Source: Varroa destructor (taxonomy: Eukaryota; Arthropoda; Arachnida; Mesostigmata; Varroidae). From it: 64,000 nucleotides of DNA. The position numbers and the translations under genes are program-made. Positions 26,251 to 39,492 of the stretch are shown here, one piece after another (the stretch's first letter is position 1; each line of letters starts with the position of its first letter). The DNA is taken from positions 21,153,497-21,217,496 of the forward strand of contig NW_019211457.1 in assembly GCF_002443255.2 (NCBI RefSeq), written 5' to 3'. The notes beneath the pieces were generated by a model. The model was not told the DNA's origin. It worked only from the letters and a program-made list of their open reading frames with translations, and searched no databases.

Positions 26251-28499
26251 GGGCTTTCCATGCCCTAAAAAGGTCATCTGATGAGTAAGTATATCCCACT
26301 ATCGATTTACTTCGAGAAACCATAGATAAAGTAATTCCTTACTAGAATGCGAATGTTATGTGTTTGGCTGTCCAGAAGCTGCCAGAGAGCTGGGACGAGT
26401 GTGCAAGTTATTAAGTTATTTTTGAAAGCACTGGATGCTGCTAATACATTACATTTAATGGTTGAACATGTGAATTATAAAGATGGACGGGTGTAACTCT
26501 AGTTTAAAATAGTATCATTACCGTTAGCCGCGTAGTCACTATGGATAATGTGATTGCTCATGGTCCTACCCAGGTGATCCTCCTTGGCCTCGCTCTTGAT
26601 AGCGAAACCGAGCCCTCCGGTTGGAGAATCGGCTTGATGCGGATACCCACCCACGCAGCGACTAGATCCAAAGCTCCCAACGCGCTTATCATTTTCCGAA
26701 CCTACGGAAATATGAAAAATCGTAAAGTTTAATTTAATTTGGGCGCTGTAAATAAATATTATCGTGAGATTATCATTGTACTGAAGGACTAGTTAAAACA
26801 ATTACATACGCTGCACACTTCCAGCCCGTATTTCTAACATATTTCGCAGTTACTGTTCTCCAATAACTATGATTTGAACCCATTATTCGAATATGATGAC
26901 AACAAAGGATGGTGGCTTATAAACCGAATAGGCTATTATTTTCTAACTTTTTCAGATATCACAGTATTATACTTAAGGCGCATCTGAAATAATGTAAAAA
27001 CACTTCATCATAGCGAAGTAAATTTTTTTCATACCATGTGTATTTTCAATATGAGTTAGCGGAATAGTTCGATCTTACTAGAGAACATTACGACCGTGTC
27101 TTATATTTTTGAAATCCGTTTTTGAGGAGCAACCTTTCCTTAAACGATGTATACGAACTAACAGTGTACCCAATAAGAAAAATTTTGAAGTCTGATAAGG
27201 ATACTTTCACTTATTTTTTTTGCTTGCAACAAAATCATGTATGTACCGATGAAAAAATGTGGATTCAGACAACAAAGCATGTTTATGTTATTCACTTGTT
27301 ACTCAGTCCATAAACGAAATAAAGTTTATTCTATTTACTTACTTGACTATCTATTTTCACCAATGTGCGCCCATTTTATTCAACATATACTTAATGACAA
27401 GTACAATTTGCATGATTAGTCAATAATGGCTAGTACAAAGTAGTCGTTGTTGAAAACACTCTATTGTTATCGTTGATACGCTTGTGAGATTTCGTTTTAT
27501 GTAGATGCATAGGCGAGGCGTAACTATTTACGGACTTTTCAAGCGCAAGAGACTGTCCTACGTTCGACGATATTGCTTGTTTTTTTTAAAGCGTCAGGAA
27601 ATTGTGTTAACATTGTTCAGCGCATTAATCGAGGGCGGATCCAATAGCCGGTAGGCTTCTGCAATGAGGTGAGTCTCATAATCTACAATAGCTCAGACAT
27701 CATTCAGTCACCTATGGCATTTGCGATCAAAGTAAGCATCGTTTCTATTGTCTGTGACTTTTTATCCACCCACTGCGGGTTGTTAAGTTTGATCGAAAAC
27801 TCACCAAGACCCAGATTTATTGCTAGGAAAAAAAACAAGGCTTTAAAAATCAGATTTTTAGAATTTTCTGTAAGCAACCGTCAAGCTTACGAAAAACTCC
27901 ATCAAACTAGTGACAGATGGTCATGATTTACAAGACTCATCCGAAGCAATAAAGCTTCTAAACACATATATCACCTAGCACCTTTGAGTAAAAACAATAA
28001 ACATGGATTACTTCATCACTGATAACGTGACTTCACGCAAAAAATGCATGGTAGGAAGACAGAAAAGAAAAAACAGCTAAATACTTCAATTTAGAAAAAA
28101 AAAGTGTCTAAATCGATCGTTTACACCTTTTTATTCTGTCTCAGGTATAGGCGTATGCTTTCGAGCGTTCGGCTGACGGCAGTCGAAACGCACCGAACCA
28201 AATAACTTATAACTAATGCAATGCTTGAAAGCCGACGGAAATAATCAGGATCACTTGAGACTTAAGAAGCTCGTGACTTCTTGACAAAATGGGTTTTAAT
28301 AGGGGGTTTCTCAAGAATAAAATTTATACCCATATACGTTGTCCAAATTTTGCTTGTTTAAGTGTGCAGCTATGCATCGACCTATTAGGTTTCAAATAAT
28401 TATAAAACGCAAATACGTACACTGAGATCAGAGTTATTCCTATGCAAATCTAGCTTAATTTTTAAAGAGATTAAAAATATTTTTTACTACACCAAGGAA

Positions 28500-28560
28500 T
28501 ATTATTTGAAGGAAGCCTCTGGTTCGAGCCCGCCGTGCGCTTATATGTACCACACGTAAG
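28500..28560 (+). repeat. Possible SINE B-box remnant
   Basis: GGTTCGAGCCC sits within CCTCTGGTTCGAGCCCGCC and fits the pol III B-box consensus, but no A-box or tRNA fold is visible upstream. It is probably a truncated retroposon or a chance match. Confidence 0.25.
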
Positions 28561-31269
28561 TGAATAAAGCTTTGATTTTTTTCCGCTTGTGTTTTAGCTT
28601 TGAATCAATCTTTAATCAATTGTGTTTTCTGAACGAGCAGTTCACAGCTTAAACCCACAATAAAGTCAGTATGGCATAAAAAAATTAGATCAATTGTTAA
28701 ATCCGTGCAAGTGCATATATTGTACATACAGTACGTATCATTAATATTAATGTGCATATTACGTGTTCTGCTCGTGCCTATCTGCGATCATGAACATCGT
28801 ATATTTGAATATTTTGTGATGAATGCTCGGGGGTAAGTTCTAAACAGACTTCTTTGTATATAGAGAAATAGGCCTCACACCCGGTATCGGATTTGATGAT
28901 CTACTCCTGTTCGAACCAAGCGAGGAGAGCAGCCGAACATATCCATAAATTAGTGATTTCCTATGGAAAGACGGCAGCGAGCGGACAACGAAGGGATGAC
29001 CATAGAGAATCAACATAAATAGCAATCGCAACATGAGCGGTGTTAATGCTGATGCTGGTGAAAGTAGGGAGCATCAACGACAAAAGATACATACGAGCAT
29101 ATTTTTGTTAACAACGATATGAGGCAGCTTCTGAGGTTGGGTAGAGATCCTATGCAATATGGAGGAACACAAGTGACGTAAACAGGAGATAGGAAAAGAG
29201 CAATGTAAACTTGACGCATTTACATTAGTTGTCACTTTGCTTCGCTAAAAGATCATGGCAAACTGATAACATTGTATAATAGCGAGAAGCATTAGCTACG
29301 AGTAAGCACTTGTTATGCAACTAAGTGGGCGTTCAGCAGCAGCTCTATTGTGTCCATTCTCATACACTGTGAGCCGCCTTCCTCCTGGCTGTGTGCTGCG
29401 TGGCCCTCGAAATATACTCAAGCATAGATATGTCGAGCTCGGCTTAAGCCAGCAAGCTCTGAGTTGTCCTTTAAGGCTGCTAATAAAATAGAGTCCTGCT
29501 TCTGTCTTGATCAAGAAAAGCTTTATAGTACAGCAACTCTCAGGTCATTGCTATCGTACACTGTAAATTGTAAAATATTGGCATGCGTCACTAACTCGCA
29601 ATGTAATGTAGCTGCTACTGAGGTGCGTTTATAAAGCGATGTCATGAATAACCTGAGCAGTAAAAACACTATAGCAGTAGATTAGAAAATGTAAACTCTT
29701 GCTTCTTGCAGCTTTCTGTGCTCTTAGCGTGCCGCGTTATTTGAATCGATAATAGTATTATCATTTCCCATGCTTTCAAACTACGTACGATGTATGTAAT
29801 GACGTGTGTTTGCTGCCAAAGTAAATAAAAGCAATTACACCTTAAAAAGCTTGTACATCAACTAAATATTTCTAACGTAGTTCAGGACAAAGCTTACTTT
29901 AGAGCTAAATAACTTGATTTAAGGCATGTGTAATTTAATAATCATTTTGTAGATTTATGTTTACTAATGGTAATAGATGTTGTCTTTACTATAGCTACTC
30001 AGGATGGATCCCGCTTTAGGTTCTAGGTAATAAAATTTCCAGTTTTAGAAATTCATTATTCTTAATAAATACATTTCCTACTTAAGGGCTAGAGGCAAGC
30101 TAGTACACCTGTAGAAAATTTAACATGGGCCTAGGTGTGGTTGATTTGCAATATCGTACATTGCAGCGTGTTGATAGGATATCTTCAGGGCTTGCGCACC
30201 GGAAATACGAGTACTTAACTTCGTCACTAGCATTATTTGTTCCATTAAATTCAGATACGTCTATTATTTATCGTTATACGCAACGGTAAAGTCGTGACTA
30301 CACAAAGTCATATCTTTTTTGATTCAAATCACGTGCGGAAACACTGCAGCATATAATGCCAGCATTAGAGGAATGGAAGAAGACTCAAGTTTTGTGTCTG
30401 TCATAAATTGCCGTAAGCAAACTCTAATTTAACTTTGAAGACTCTCCGTAAGCAATCGGCTTCCAAAGCTCAGCGGAAGCTTTGCGATAAGGCTCAGACC
30501 ACCTACACAAGTACATGATTTACTTCAACGGTGTATTCGAGTCTAAATCAACTTGACTGAACATTCTGGACAAACAATGTAAAATTAAAAGCTTAATCTG
30601 GTATTTATTTACTCAATATTCTTTATGTATACGTGGACCCTTATAATAATCAGTTCTCATACAAACGCGTCCCAGTTAAAAAGTAAAAACTTTATTATAA
30701 TTGTCAGACGCCTTGTATAATGATGCTGCAGAACGTTTTGCTGCAATCATTGCGTCGTAAATGTGAAGCATTTTGCAACAAAAAAAATTGCTGACTCATT
30801 GAATTGCACTGGTAGCGCCAGCAAAAAGACAGGTTCGTTGGTGCGGTATCAGAAAAGACGAAGGGGAAAAGAAAATGCCGTTGTTAGTGGATGAGTCAGT
30901 ATGTTAGGTGTAGCGTGTGGGTTCGTTTTGGCGGATAGGAGCATCACAATACCCAGGACAGAGCCCTTTTTAAGTTCTTTATCGCTTGCTTGCTTTACTT
31001 CAGCATGGACCGATGTTACGTTGATGCTGTAAGGTGTCTATTTAGTTTTTTGCTACTCGTGTTGCTTCCATCGCCTTTGTTAATTTCCCGTTGGCCTAAT
31101 AAAGAAAGGAATTGGGATACCAGAATAGAAGTAGAAAGACTTTGCTGCGAGAGCCAGATTAACGGATTTTTAATTACGACTCCTGTTGTAGTGTTTTTAG
31201 AGAACTCGGCCAGTAGACATGGCTACCGCAATCCATGTTTTGTTTCTCGACCAACCAATCAGACTGAAA

Positions 31270-31298
31270 GCTAGCTGGCTGGCCGGCCGGCCGGCTGA
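31270..31298. repeat. GGCC/GGCT tetranucleotide repeat
   Basis: A short GC-only run contains the self-complementary GGCCGGCCGGCC at 31281-31292, flanked by GGCT/GGCTG units. It is an unusual simple repeat in AT-rich DNA. Confidence 0.85.
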
Positions 31299-33048
31299 CT
31301 GAAGCTAAAGGGAAACAAACTATATGATCCCGCGCAGAATAAAATCGTAGAGAAGGAATAAGCACGAGACAGCACATGGGTGTTTGTCTAGGGCCAAATC
31401 ATTGCTTACTCAGTAACTTTAGCACCACTACGGCTACACGAAGATACAAGCTGGCTGGGGAAACTATAACACCAACTCCGTTATTAGCTAAGTTGTTTCA
31501 GGAAAACACTAGAACAACAATATTTGAAGTGGGGCAATATCCAAATCACTAACAGCAAACTATAGATTGTCTTACCACTTTCCCTAATTGTACGACATTG
31601 ACTTTCGACATATTACACATAGTAGAAGTCCATTCTGCATGTAAGTGTTCAATATACCCATGCTTTAACATTTTAGTGCTTCTGCTATGTACTATATTCT
31701 TTACGAGCCCTATGGTATAAATGATCATGTGATATAATGACACAAATACGTACGCTATAACGTTTTGATGCCGAGCGTGTGTGAAAAGTACGTGGCAGTG
31801 GTTCCTGTACTTACAAATATATATTATTGGTATTCACCTGAGCCTGATATAAGGTGTTTTTCAAGCTGCTTTTCATTTTTCAATCATTCCTTGCCAATTT
31901 TGGTTAACACTTGTGATTTGCTAGCGAGTATGACGAATATTTTTCTAACTCATTCTAATAAACAGCGGAAGCTGCCTTTTGTCGGTTCCTCTACGAGACT
32001 CTAAACGAGTAGTTGACTAGCTATTCCCCTCAAAACAAAAGAAATAATAGAGACAGCTTTCCAGTCCTGCCATTAAAAGGTAATTGCGGCCTATATAATT
32101 GTACAATTAAATGCAGACTTTGCACTACGAAGTTATATGTCGAATGTTCACATACCTGAAAATCTGTTCCATTGATAGAAGGTTTTGAATAACTGACTGA
32201 CGTTCAGATGCTATGGCGCATATCATCACTGGCACAAATACTGGCTCTAAAATAGTGACAATGGCTACGATAGCTTAATGAACAACTTATTATTACACAT
32301 TATGTAACCTATTCAGATTTTGACTAATACTTACGCTCATCTCAAATCGATTATTTATTAACACGGTGGCATAATTCCCATATGTAATTACTGTCCACTG
32401 CTGTTATAGTTGATTCCCATTAAACAACGTGATCCTACAACCCGTCTGATACAAAACCAACAATAGCAACTAGTCGATACGTAGACACATTTTAGAATTT
32501 ACTGTAAATATTTTAAGGGGAAGAAGACATTTCTTCGCTAAAACCATGAGCTTCGACTATATGACTTGGCGTTAAATGTCGATAATTGTGTAAAGGTGAC
32601 ATGCCCTTTCCTATCATATACATACCATATATACATACCAAGTATGTTATTGGGGCAGGAACACTGCTAGATTCAGCAAACGAAGACAAGGCTGGATCAA
32701 CATTAGATAATGAAAAAAAAATTGAAGACATTTTTTTAATATGGTTGATTTTTTTGCTCTAAAACTGAAATATTAAGAAGCACTCTGTTGTAACAGACTT
32801 ATAAAGGTCCGCATAAAGCTAAGATTCTTCATTAGATAATTATGGACAGAACAAAACATCTAGAGCCTGTTAGTTAGTATTCGCCATCGCTGAGCATATC
32901 GAGATTCTTTTCTTCTTGTAAGAACGCGCGCAAGCTGTTGTCTTTGAAACTCTATTGAACACTTCTGAGAAGCTGGTTGCGAGGATCCCTTCACCTAATA
33001 TATACATATATATTGACCTAGGCCTCCTATGAGGTAATAAGGAACTAC

Positions 33049-33870
33049 TAGGTTGTGACAAGCGGTTTTAGCGAACTTTAAAATTAAATGACTTTTGAAC
33101 TACACGCCGCTAGCAAACCAAATCTGGCTAGTAAATACTCTATGTTCTAGAAATTTGCTAGTGAACATCAGTTCAATTTCTTCCACGAGAAATTAGTTTA
33201 AAAGGAAAGGCATCTTTTTGTCTTGAAGGTCAACGCTTAATGGTCAAGTTCTTACTGTTCGAAAGCCGCAGCACTGCGAAAATGTATCAAAAAGGCGGCA
33301 TTAAGCGAAATCACCTTAATTGAATGTTGCAAAGATCACAAAAATAGAGACAGGAATCTTGCAGACCAGCGAGAAGGAAGGCATCAGATATCGGGTCCCG
33401 AATGACAAGAACGCATTGCCGCAATCGAGCAGGCTCAAAATCTAAGGGCTCTGTCGGTCAAAACTAGCATTTCAGATGTAGCGTGTTACATAATTGTATC
33501 TCAAATATGGAAAAAGCGGAAATTGACTCCAGGGACCCAGAAGATGTTTATGGTGTATTCCATATGTAATACGTGGAACTTCAATCAACAAAAAGTCCGC
33601 CTGGAACATACGGTCGCTATACACAAGGCATGATTAAATTTCTATTGCCAGGCAGAGATGGACCAGGCGAAAAGATGGCGTAACTCTTAAAAGGAAGTCA
33701 AGTTTGGTAGCAGTGTCAACTAGGTACGGACATCAGGTGACGGTAATCCTTGGAACGGACATCAGGAGCATCTGCTACTATGAAATACTCACCGAAAATT
33801 ACACAATCAATGCAGCCTACTACCTCAATTTTCTCAAGAAACTCACGGACCATTGGCATGGCAACTGAAA
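33049..33870 (+). mobile_element. Decayed mariner-family transposon, copy 2
   Basis: TAGGTTGTGACAAGCGG (33049-33065) matches the end of copy 1 and the mariner terminal repeat pattern. The plus strand then gives VKFLLFESRSTAKMY (HTH region), IAAIEQAQ followed by IWKKRKLTPGTQK-like linker sequence. From 33758 it gives 35 open codons, starting DIRSICYYEILTENYTINAA, corresponding to the start of the catalytic-domain segment after the second Asp. Frameshifts separate these blocks, and the segment ends in a stop. The two copies differ at many bases, so both are old. I could not find the 3' terminal repeat. Confidence 0.7.
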
Positions 33871-34386
33871 GCGCATCTGGTGACTTATATTGGCACATAT
33901 TGTTTAGCTTGTGACTAACTATTTTTTTTTTAAAAACTGATTTGTGGTGCAAACAAAAGGTGCAGAGCTGCCCTAGCCGCGTCAATCGAAGCAATGAACT
34001 TAATAGCATATAAAATATGCTCAGCGATAGCTTCCTTTAAATACGTCTGCGAAAAAGGATGTTTTTGTGCATAATCCCGATATACGTCAATAAGGTATGC
34101 CTCCATATCGTGTAAAAAAAAAATTGCTTCACTAACTGAGCTTTACTAGCCTTCAAAGTGAATGTTACAAATATTCATCACTTTGAATAGGTGAGAAGAT
34201 ACGTAGGGTAGATTTAGGATGAAATTTGCTTATTTTATGTCCCCAGCTATTCATTTAAATACGCCACGCGTGACATATATGATAGTCTATTTGTGGCTTT
34301 CTTATTGTTGTGTCGGCCTTCGCCTGCCATTCCCATTTTCAGTGATTTGTTTCGACTTTTAAAAAACACTTTGCACTTTGACAGTA

Positions 34387-34407
34387 AGGGAGGGAGGGAG
34401 GGAGGGA
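34387..34407 (+). repeat. (AGGG)5 run, G-quadruplex-forming pattern
   Basis: Five consecutive AGGG units give five G3 runs with one-base loops, which satisfies the intramolecular G-quadruplex pattern on the plus strand. For the minus-strand Dll transcript this is the template strand. Confidence 0.9.
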
Positions 34408-37400
34408 ATAATGAAAGATAATGAAAACATACCATAGGCAATAGCAGGCGCATGAGAAGTCGATTCGTTCTGTGTCGGTATCGCTGATTGCTGGCGCAAG
34501 CTATCATTCGATACAGCGATGGCTGCTACTGCATTGGCCATAAATCTCCTTGCTTCTATTTCTCATAGGCTTGCGGTAATCTGCTCACACCGCATCTACA
34601 TCGTTACAATAGCTTATACACCGCTCTATCCAATAACAGCCTGTTATGTCCGATCGCCTTCTCTCATTACCGGCATAATGTTTGATATTTCTTTCTTACG
34701 ACAAGACGATCAGCTACAGAAACTATATCGTCAAAAGCTAAGCTCGGGTTCCTGTTGTCTTCGTCATTTGGTGGTGAAGTTGGTTTGATCAAAATGTATT
34801 TCATATTAGATAAACGAACCGATAAGAATACACACAGTACCTCAACAAGTAGGATATTCAGTCTGGGCGGAAGATGAGTTTTTCGTTACCTGGGACCAGA
34901 AATGCTCGATTAATTCGTTGTTAAAAGAATTGGTATTTTGACGCTGGACATGGCCGTCCACTAAGCGGCAGAAGGTGAGCCGAAAGATGAAAGTACAAAG
35001 AACATTGCTCCGCACTATTCAACAACCCACCAGTTACAGAAACTGCGAGAGTCGACAGTATCACGAGTCCACCATGTTGGCTGCCAGGGACACTGGCTAA
35101 CGTGCAAAAGTAAAGATCATCATAATCATAAAACTTTGATGAAGACATAAAGGAGGCGTTCAGTCCTTATATGTTTTAATCGAACATGGCGGGCTGTAGA
35201 CGGATATTATATAAGGATCGAATATATAGATTAATGTTTGTAATGTTCGTGCCTGCACCCACCCAAATCAACATGCGCTGTAAGACCGTTAAATGTTTCA
35301 ACACATTATAAGTCATTTTGGTACGCAGTGAACATACTAACACCTAAGTAGTCACGCCGTCGGTAAATCTAGTCTCCTCAGGACTACATCTTTTTTATGA
35401 AAAACTCTGTCGATTAACAAGTTTTTGAAATACGCTGCAAAAATCTTAATCGATACTACAACGACGGCACACATCGCTGAGAACATTCGTTTATTAAAAT
35501 TAATAACGAATGTTTTTAATAACGCCTCTTCGTTATACAGTCTACATATACTTAGAAAGTAGCTGCAAAAAGTAACATACCGCTTTTAGAATGATTCTAT
35601 ATTCTAATAAACTACACAGATTCCACAAACCCTAAGTGTAAATGTTTATTAATGCAAAGCTTTGTGAGGGTTAGCCCTTTTACTTCTAGATATTTTCTTC
35701 TAGGTCATATTCGTAATTTTTAAAAAAGTGTCAAAATTGACGTACAGTCTCTGCACTATAGTTGCGTTACCTACTACGGCTTAGTAATAAGGCTGATCTT
35801 TTGAAAAAGAAATCGATAGGACACATTCCTTAATTTACAATATTTCCATAATTGTCGGAACGTGATTTGTTATAGAACTGTGCTAGCATAAGAAGTGTTG
35901 AATTTTACTAGTTCTCACCTTGTGCAATCATGAAGACTGTTTTGTCTATAGTGTATTGAAACAATAAACCTGATATGGTCTACGTCCGCGTCTGAACAAC
36001 CTTTAAATCGGGCTGACAGTCTTGTTCCAGCAAGAACACCAATCCAAGGGAATGATATTCAACATACTTTACTGTAACTGAGTATTATTCAGAACAGAGC
36101 AGGAAGTTAAGGGGGTTCGCGGCGCAACCATTTTTTTTTTAGATGAAGATGTTTTGCACATAGTACCAACAAGTATGTTGACGTTAGTTCTACTGAAGTC
36201 GCTAAGCCAATTGGCTTGAATAAGCGCCCAGTACTGAAGCAAAGCGTCTGACCTTGTGAAAAGATCCAAGGTTTTAACAGGGCACAGCTGTATAAAGGTA
36301 CCGATATCACTACGGCCAGAACATTGTACAACGGCAGCCACCATTAGGAAGGGTAGCAGAATTACTATGGAATACAGTTGATTGGAGAAAACAAACTCAC
36401 GACTCAGTGTACTCAACCACCAGTCAAATTAACTAATAACTATAGTCTGATATGGTATATGAGAACCAATTACGTCGTTGTTACTCTACGATAGAAAGGT
36501 ATTTTAATAGTGTCAGTTTTGCGCTAAATCACTTCCTGCTCTGGTAATCAAGAAATGAGCTGCGATGTGCGATTAGTACTTGCTACTAATAATTCTTTGT
36601 ACTCGGTTGCAAAATGATCATTATAAAATTCAAAGTGTTTTATGAAGACAGGTTTCATGAAGAAATAAAGAATGACTTTCTGACATATACATCAATCAAT
36701 GCAAGAGCATCTTTGCTTTGCTGGCAATTAGAAATGACATCTACTAATGTTCTTCTAGTATGTTCTGCAACGATAGGTTGGACTGCCGTACTCTAGTCAC
36801 ACGTGTTTCTGTACCAAAGAATTTTCAATAACAACTCTTTTTCAAGAGGTGTAATTATTACTATAGGCAGAGTAGCTTTTCACTCACTGAGATTCAACTG
36901 ATACTTTGTTTGATCGTACTCAAGGGTACGCTGCGGATCCGATTCAGAAAGTGCATCGTTGGGAATGCTGGCCGACAAACAGATCCGTTGTCGTTTTAAC
37001 ATGCACTCAAAAAAGAAGGGTGAAATCCAGTTTTGAAACAGTATTGAAAAAAATATGCTCAGGAAAAGGTAAGGATGCAATTGAAAGGTATGCATATAAA
37101 TCAGTTAAGAATGTTGTGACATCTCTGTTCTAATTTCCAGTTGAACATTTGCTCCAAATTTAAATGAAATAGTGCAGTACAGAAATAACGCAGAATTTTA
37201 TACGTAGGACATCCAGCTTTATTTCGCTACTGTATTTCTTTTAAATTTTAGTTTACTCCCCCAAATTAATAGCCGCTTACATATTTTCCACAAATGTTAA
37301 AAAGATCAAAGATTCCGATGTATCCAGCCACATTTGGCGCAGAATATCAGCATTGAGTTCAGCATAATGTTATCGTACCGAAGCTGTTGTAGCTCATCAT

Positions 37401-38379
37401 ACAATCATTGTTGCTTTTACTGCTACTATTGCCAGGTGTGTATGAATTGAATACAAATCCAAGACAGATCGAAGAACAGAGAGGCTCCTATCGAGAATCG
37501 AAAATCGCCTCCATTATTTTGCCATTTCTTTACAGTCCTTCTCTGTGGACTAGAGTTTCCAACCTCCTTTAAAGAATCGGCTGTCCCTCATTTTGCTACG
37601 GCACACAGTTCACACTGGTATTGGTAAAGTTGCTCAAAGAACAAATGAAGGACATATTGGAGTGCGCGCCTATCCATACAGGCCACAATAACAATGCAAC
37701 TTCAACAAGAGCAACATGGCCAGCACAGGCGTAGCAATGGATCGAAGCATCCGCGGAAATTTAATAAAAAGAAAATCGCGTGCAGCAACTTCAACCGATA
37801 GAAGCAGGTGTGTCAGCCCCTATCAGAGTTGGTCAGACAACAGAAAGAACTGGAGGACAGGAAAACACGATAGCGTAGCTGGGTAGTGTAGTAGTCTTCA
37901 ATCCATGCACGCCGCCTGTCTTCTTACCTATCTGCCTGTCCGTTCAGTAAACCTACCATCTCGAAACTAGGCTCAATGGCTGAATATATATTCTAGTTGC
38001 AGACTACAGGTGTTTTATGCCTATTGCGCCTTTTTTATTCCTGGGCTTCTGTCGTAGAGTGAATTCACGTGCATAGGTCGCATGAACATGGGCAACCTGC
38101 TGTCATAACAAAGAAACGATTACATCAATTGCAATGATCCTTCCCTAACTCTTTCTAGTATATTTATCATATTTTCTATGATATTCGTACTCCACAGACG
38201 AGTATTCTCGCAGTTTACTACTATATTGCCTTTTATACACACCCCATTTTTCAGTGGCAAAATGCAGACTTTGAAGAAAGGCGGGAATGAGAAAGATGAA
38301 CGTAAATTTAAGATACACACAGATATAAAATGATCCCCTTAGTTATCCTTTACTTTGTGGGCGGATAGTTCCATTCACT

Positions 38380-38830
38380 CAAAGCTTTTTGCGCCTGACT
38401 GCTTGCACTCACTTCGACATATTCTGTTTTAGACTCTTGTATAAGACTTTCATTCCCCTCACAAGCATGCGTTAAGCAACCAGCAGTGGGTAATGTTCCG
38501 AGTCTGTATGGTGCAAGAGCAGAGCAGGCGTTTGGAGAGTACGAGTCTCCGCTAGACAGCAGGTCCCGCCCCTTTCTTTGTCGAGAGCAACTTTTCGCTG
38601 CCTCACTCGCTCTCTTCTGCTCGTAGAGGTTCGAACCACATACTATCCTAGTCCTCCAACACACTTTCTCGACCCCGCGTTTACTACTTGCTTCACTCTC
38701 ACAGGCGCTTCTCGCTTTAACTCTTGGCTCTCTTATATTCGACCGCTAGAGGGCGCACTCGGTCCAAACATTTGCCTTCGACACGAGGCGCTGTTTCCTC
38801 GCGAGGAAAAAGGAGATAACATGCGGTTTA
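38380..38830. promoter_or_regulatory. GC-richer island with CTCF core match and CTCTC motifs; candidate insulator or enhancer
   Basis: About 450 bases of mixed-composition DNA lie inside AT-rich intron 1. CCGCTAGAGGGCGC (38743-38756) agrees at all 14 positions with the metazoan CTCF core CCRSYAGRKGGCRS. Around it lie CTCTC at 38610, 38696 and 38728 and GAGAG at 38583, words recognised by GAGA factor in flies. A perfect 16-base palindrome follows at 38794-38809. I infer an insulator or regulatory element. Protein binding in this organism is untested. Confidence 0.4.
38794..38809. repeat. Perfect 16-bp palindrome TTTCCTCGCGAGGAAA
   Basis: Both halves pair without a loop. The centre, CTCGCGAG, resembles the CGCG-centred palindromic promoter motif known in animals (TCTCGCGAGA). 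It lies 38 bases from the CTCF-like site. Confidence 0.95.
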
Positions 38831-39451
38831 TCTAGGCCCCATAGTGTAGGGCATTGTGTCCCCTTGCACGCCAGCACATAGAAGAAATAATAATCTATTA
38901 AGAATTGCTGGCCAGAGAACAGATTTAGGAAAACTAGCAGCACACTGGGACAAGGGCAACGCAGGAAAGGAGGTAAGCGAAACAAGAGCAGAGCGGCAAA
39001 ATGTAGACAACGATGGTCTTTAGGGGGATACGATAGCTGTTGAGAGGAACACAGGCTTGTGTGGTAGAAAACCACGATCGGCAGCTGCAACGTAGTCGAC
39101 AACAGCATAACAAAAAGTGAAGCCGTGTAGATTGGGGCCTTTATAAGACAATGCTGAGAAAAATGGAGGGTTTGGTCAAACGGATAAGCCTACACCAACT
39201 AAACCTTTTGGCCTGGGGCTGCAGAGGCCAGTAATCAACTGGAACGGCCGGGAACAAGTTTGTGAGCAAATTAGGCAAAAAAAGACGAACATAGCTTGTT
39301 CTTAAGTAGCCTGGGTCCTCCCTCCAGTAGATGGACTGAATTCTTCTACGTAGAGATAAGGAATTGGTTTTTTGCGCATTAGATTGCTGTAATAAAGTTA
39401 CACAATATTTGATGACAGTTTCAGGAGTAACTGTAAATACAGCATTCTAAA

Positions 39452-39492
39452 AATATCGATGTTCCTATCGATATTACGTTACGAAGTAACGT
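39452..39492. repeat. Two adjacent small hairpins
   Basis: AATATCGAT (39452-39460) pairs with ATCGATATT (39467-39475) across six bases. Immediately next, ACGTTAC (39476-39482) pairs with GTAACGT (39486-39492) across three. The first contains TATCGATA, the DRE word bound by DREF in flies. Confidence 0.9.

Noticed and set aside
28199..28215. Minus-strand ATTTGGTTC as a possible helix-3 (I-W-F) codon run
   Set aside because: The following codons do not encode Q-N-R-R, and the position is upstream of exon 2, on the wrong side for the last Dll exon.
36069..36416. 115-codon minus-strand frame with a hydrophobic stretch
   Set aside because: It has no ATG at its start (TTG). The hydrophobic stretch is short, there is no family resemblance and no supporting splice sites were found.
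38746..39108. 120-codon minus-strand frame at the edge of the GC-richer island
   Set aside because: The Ser/Leu/Phe-rich translation has no known domain. It is best explained as a chance frame in a locally GC-rich stretch.
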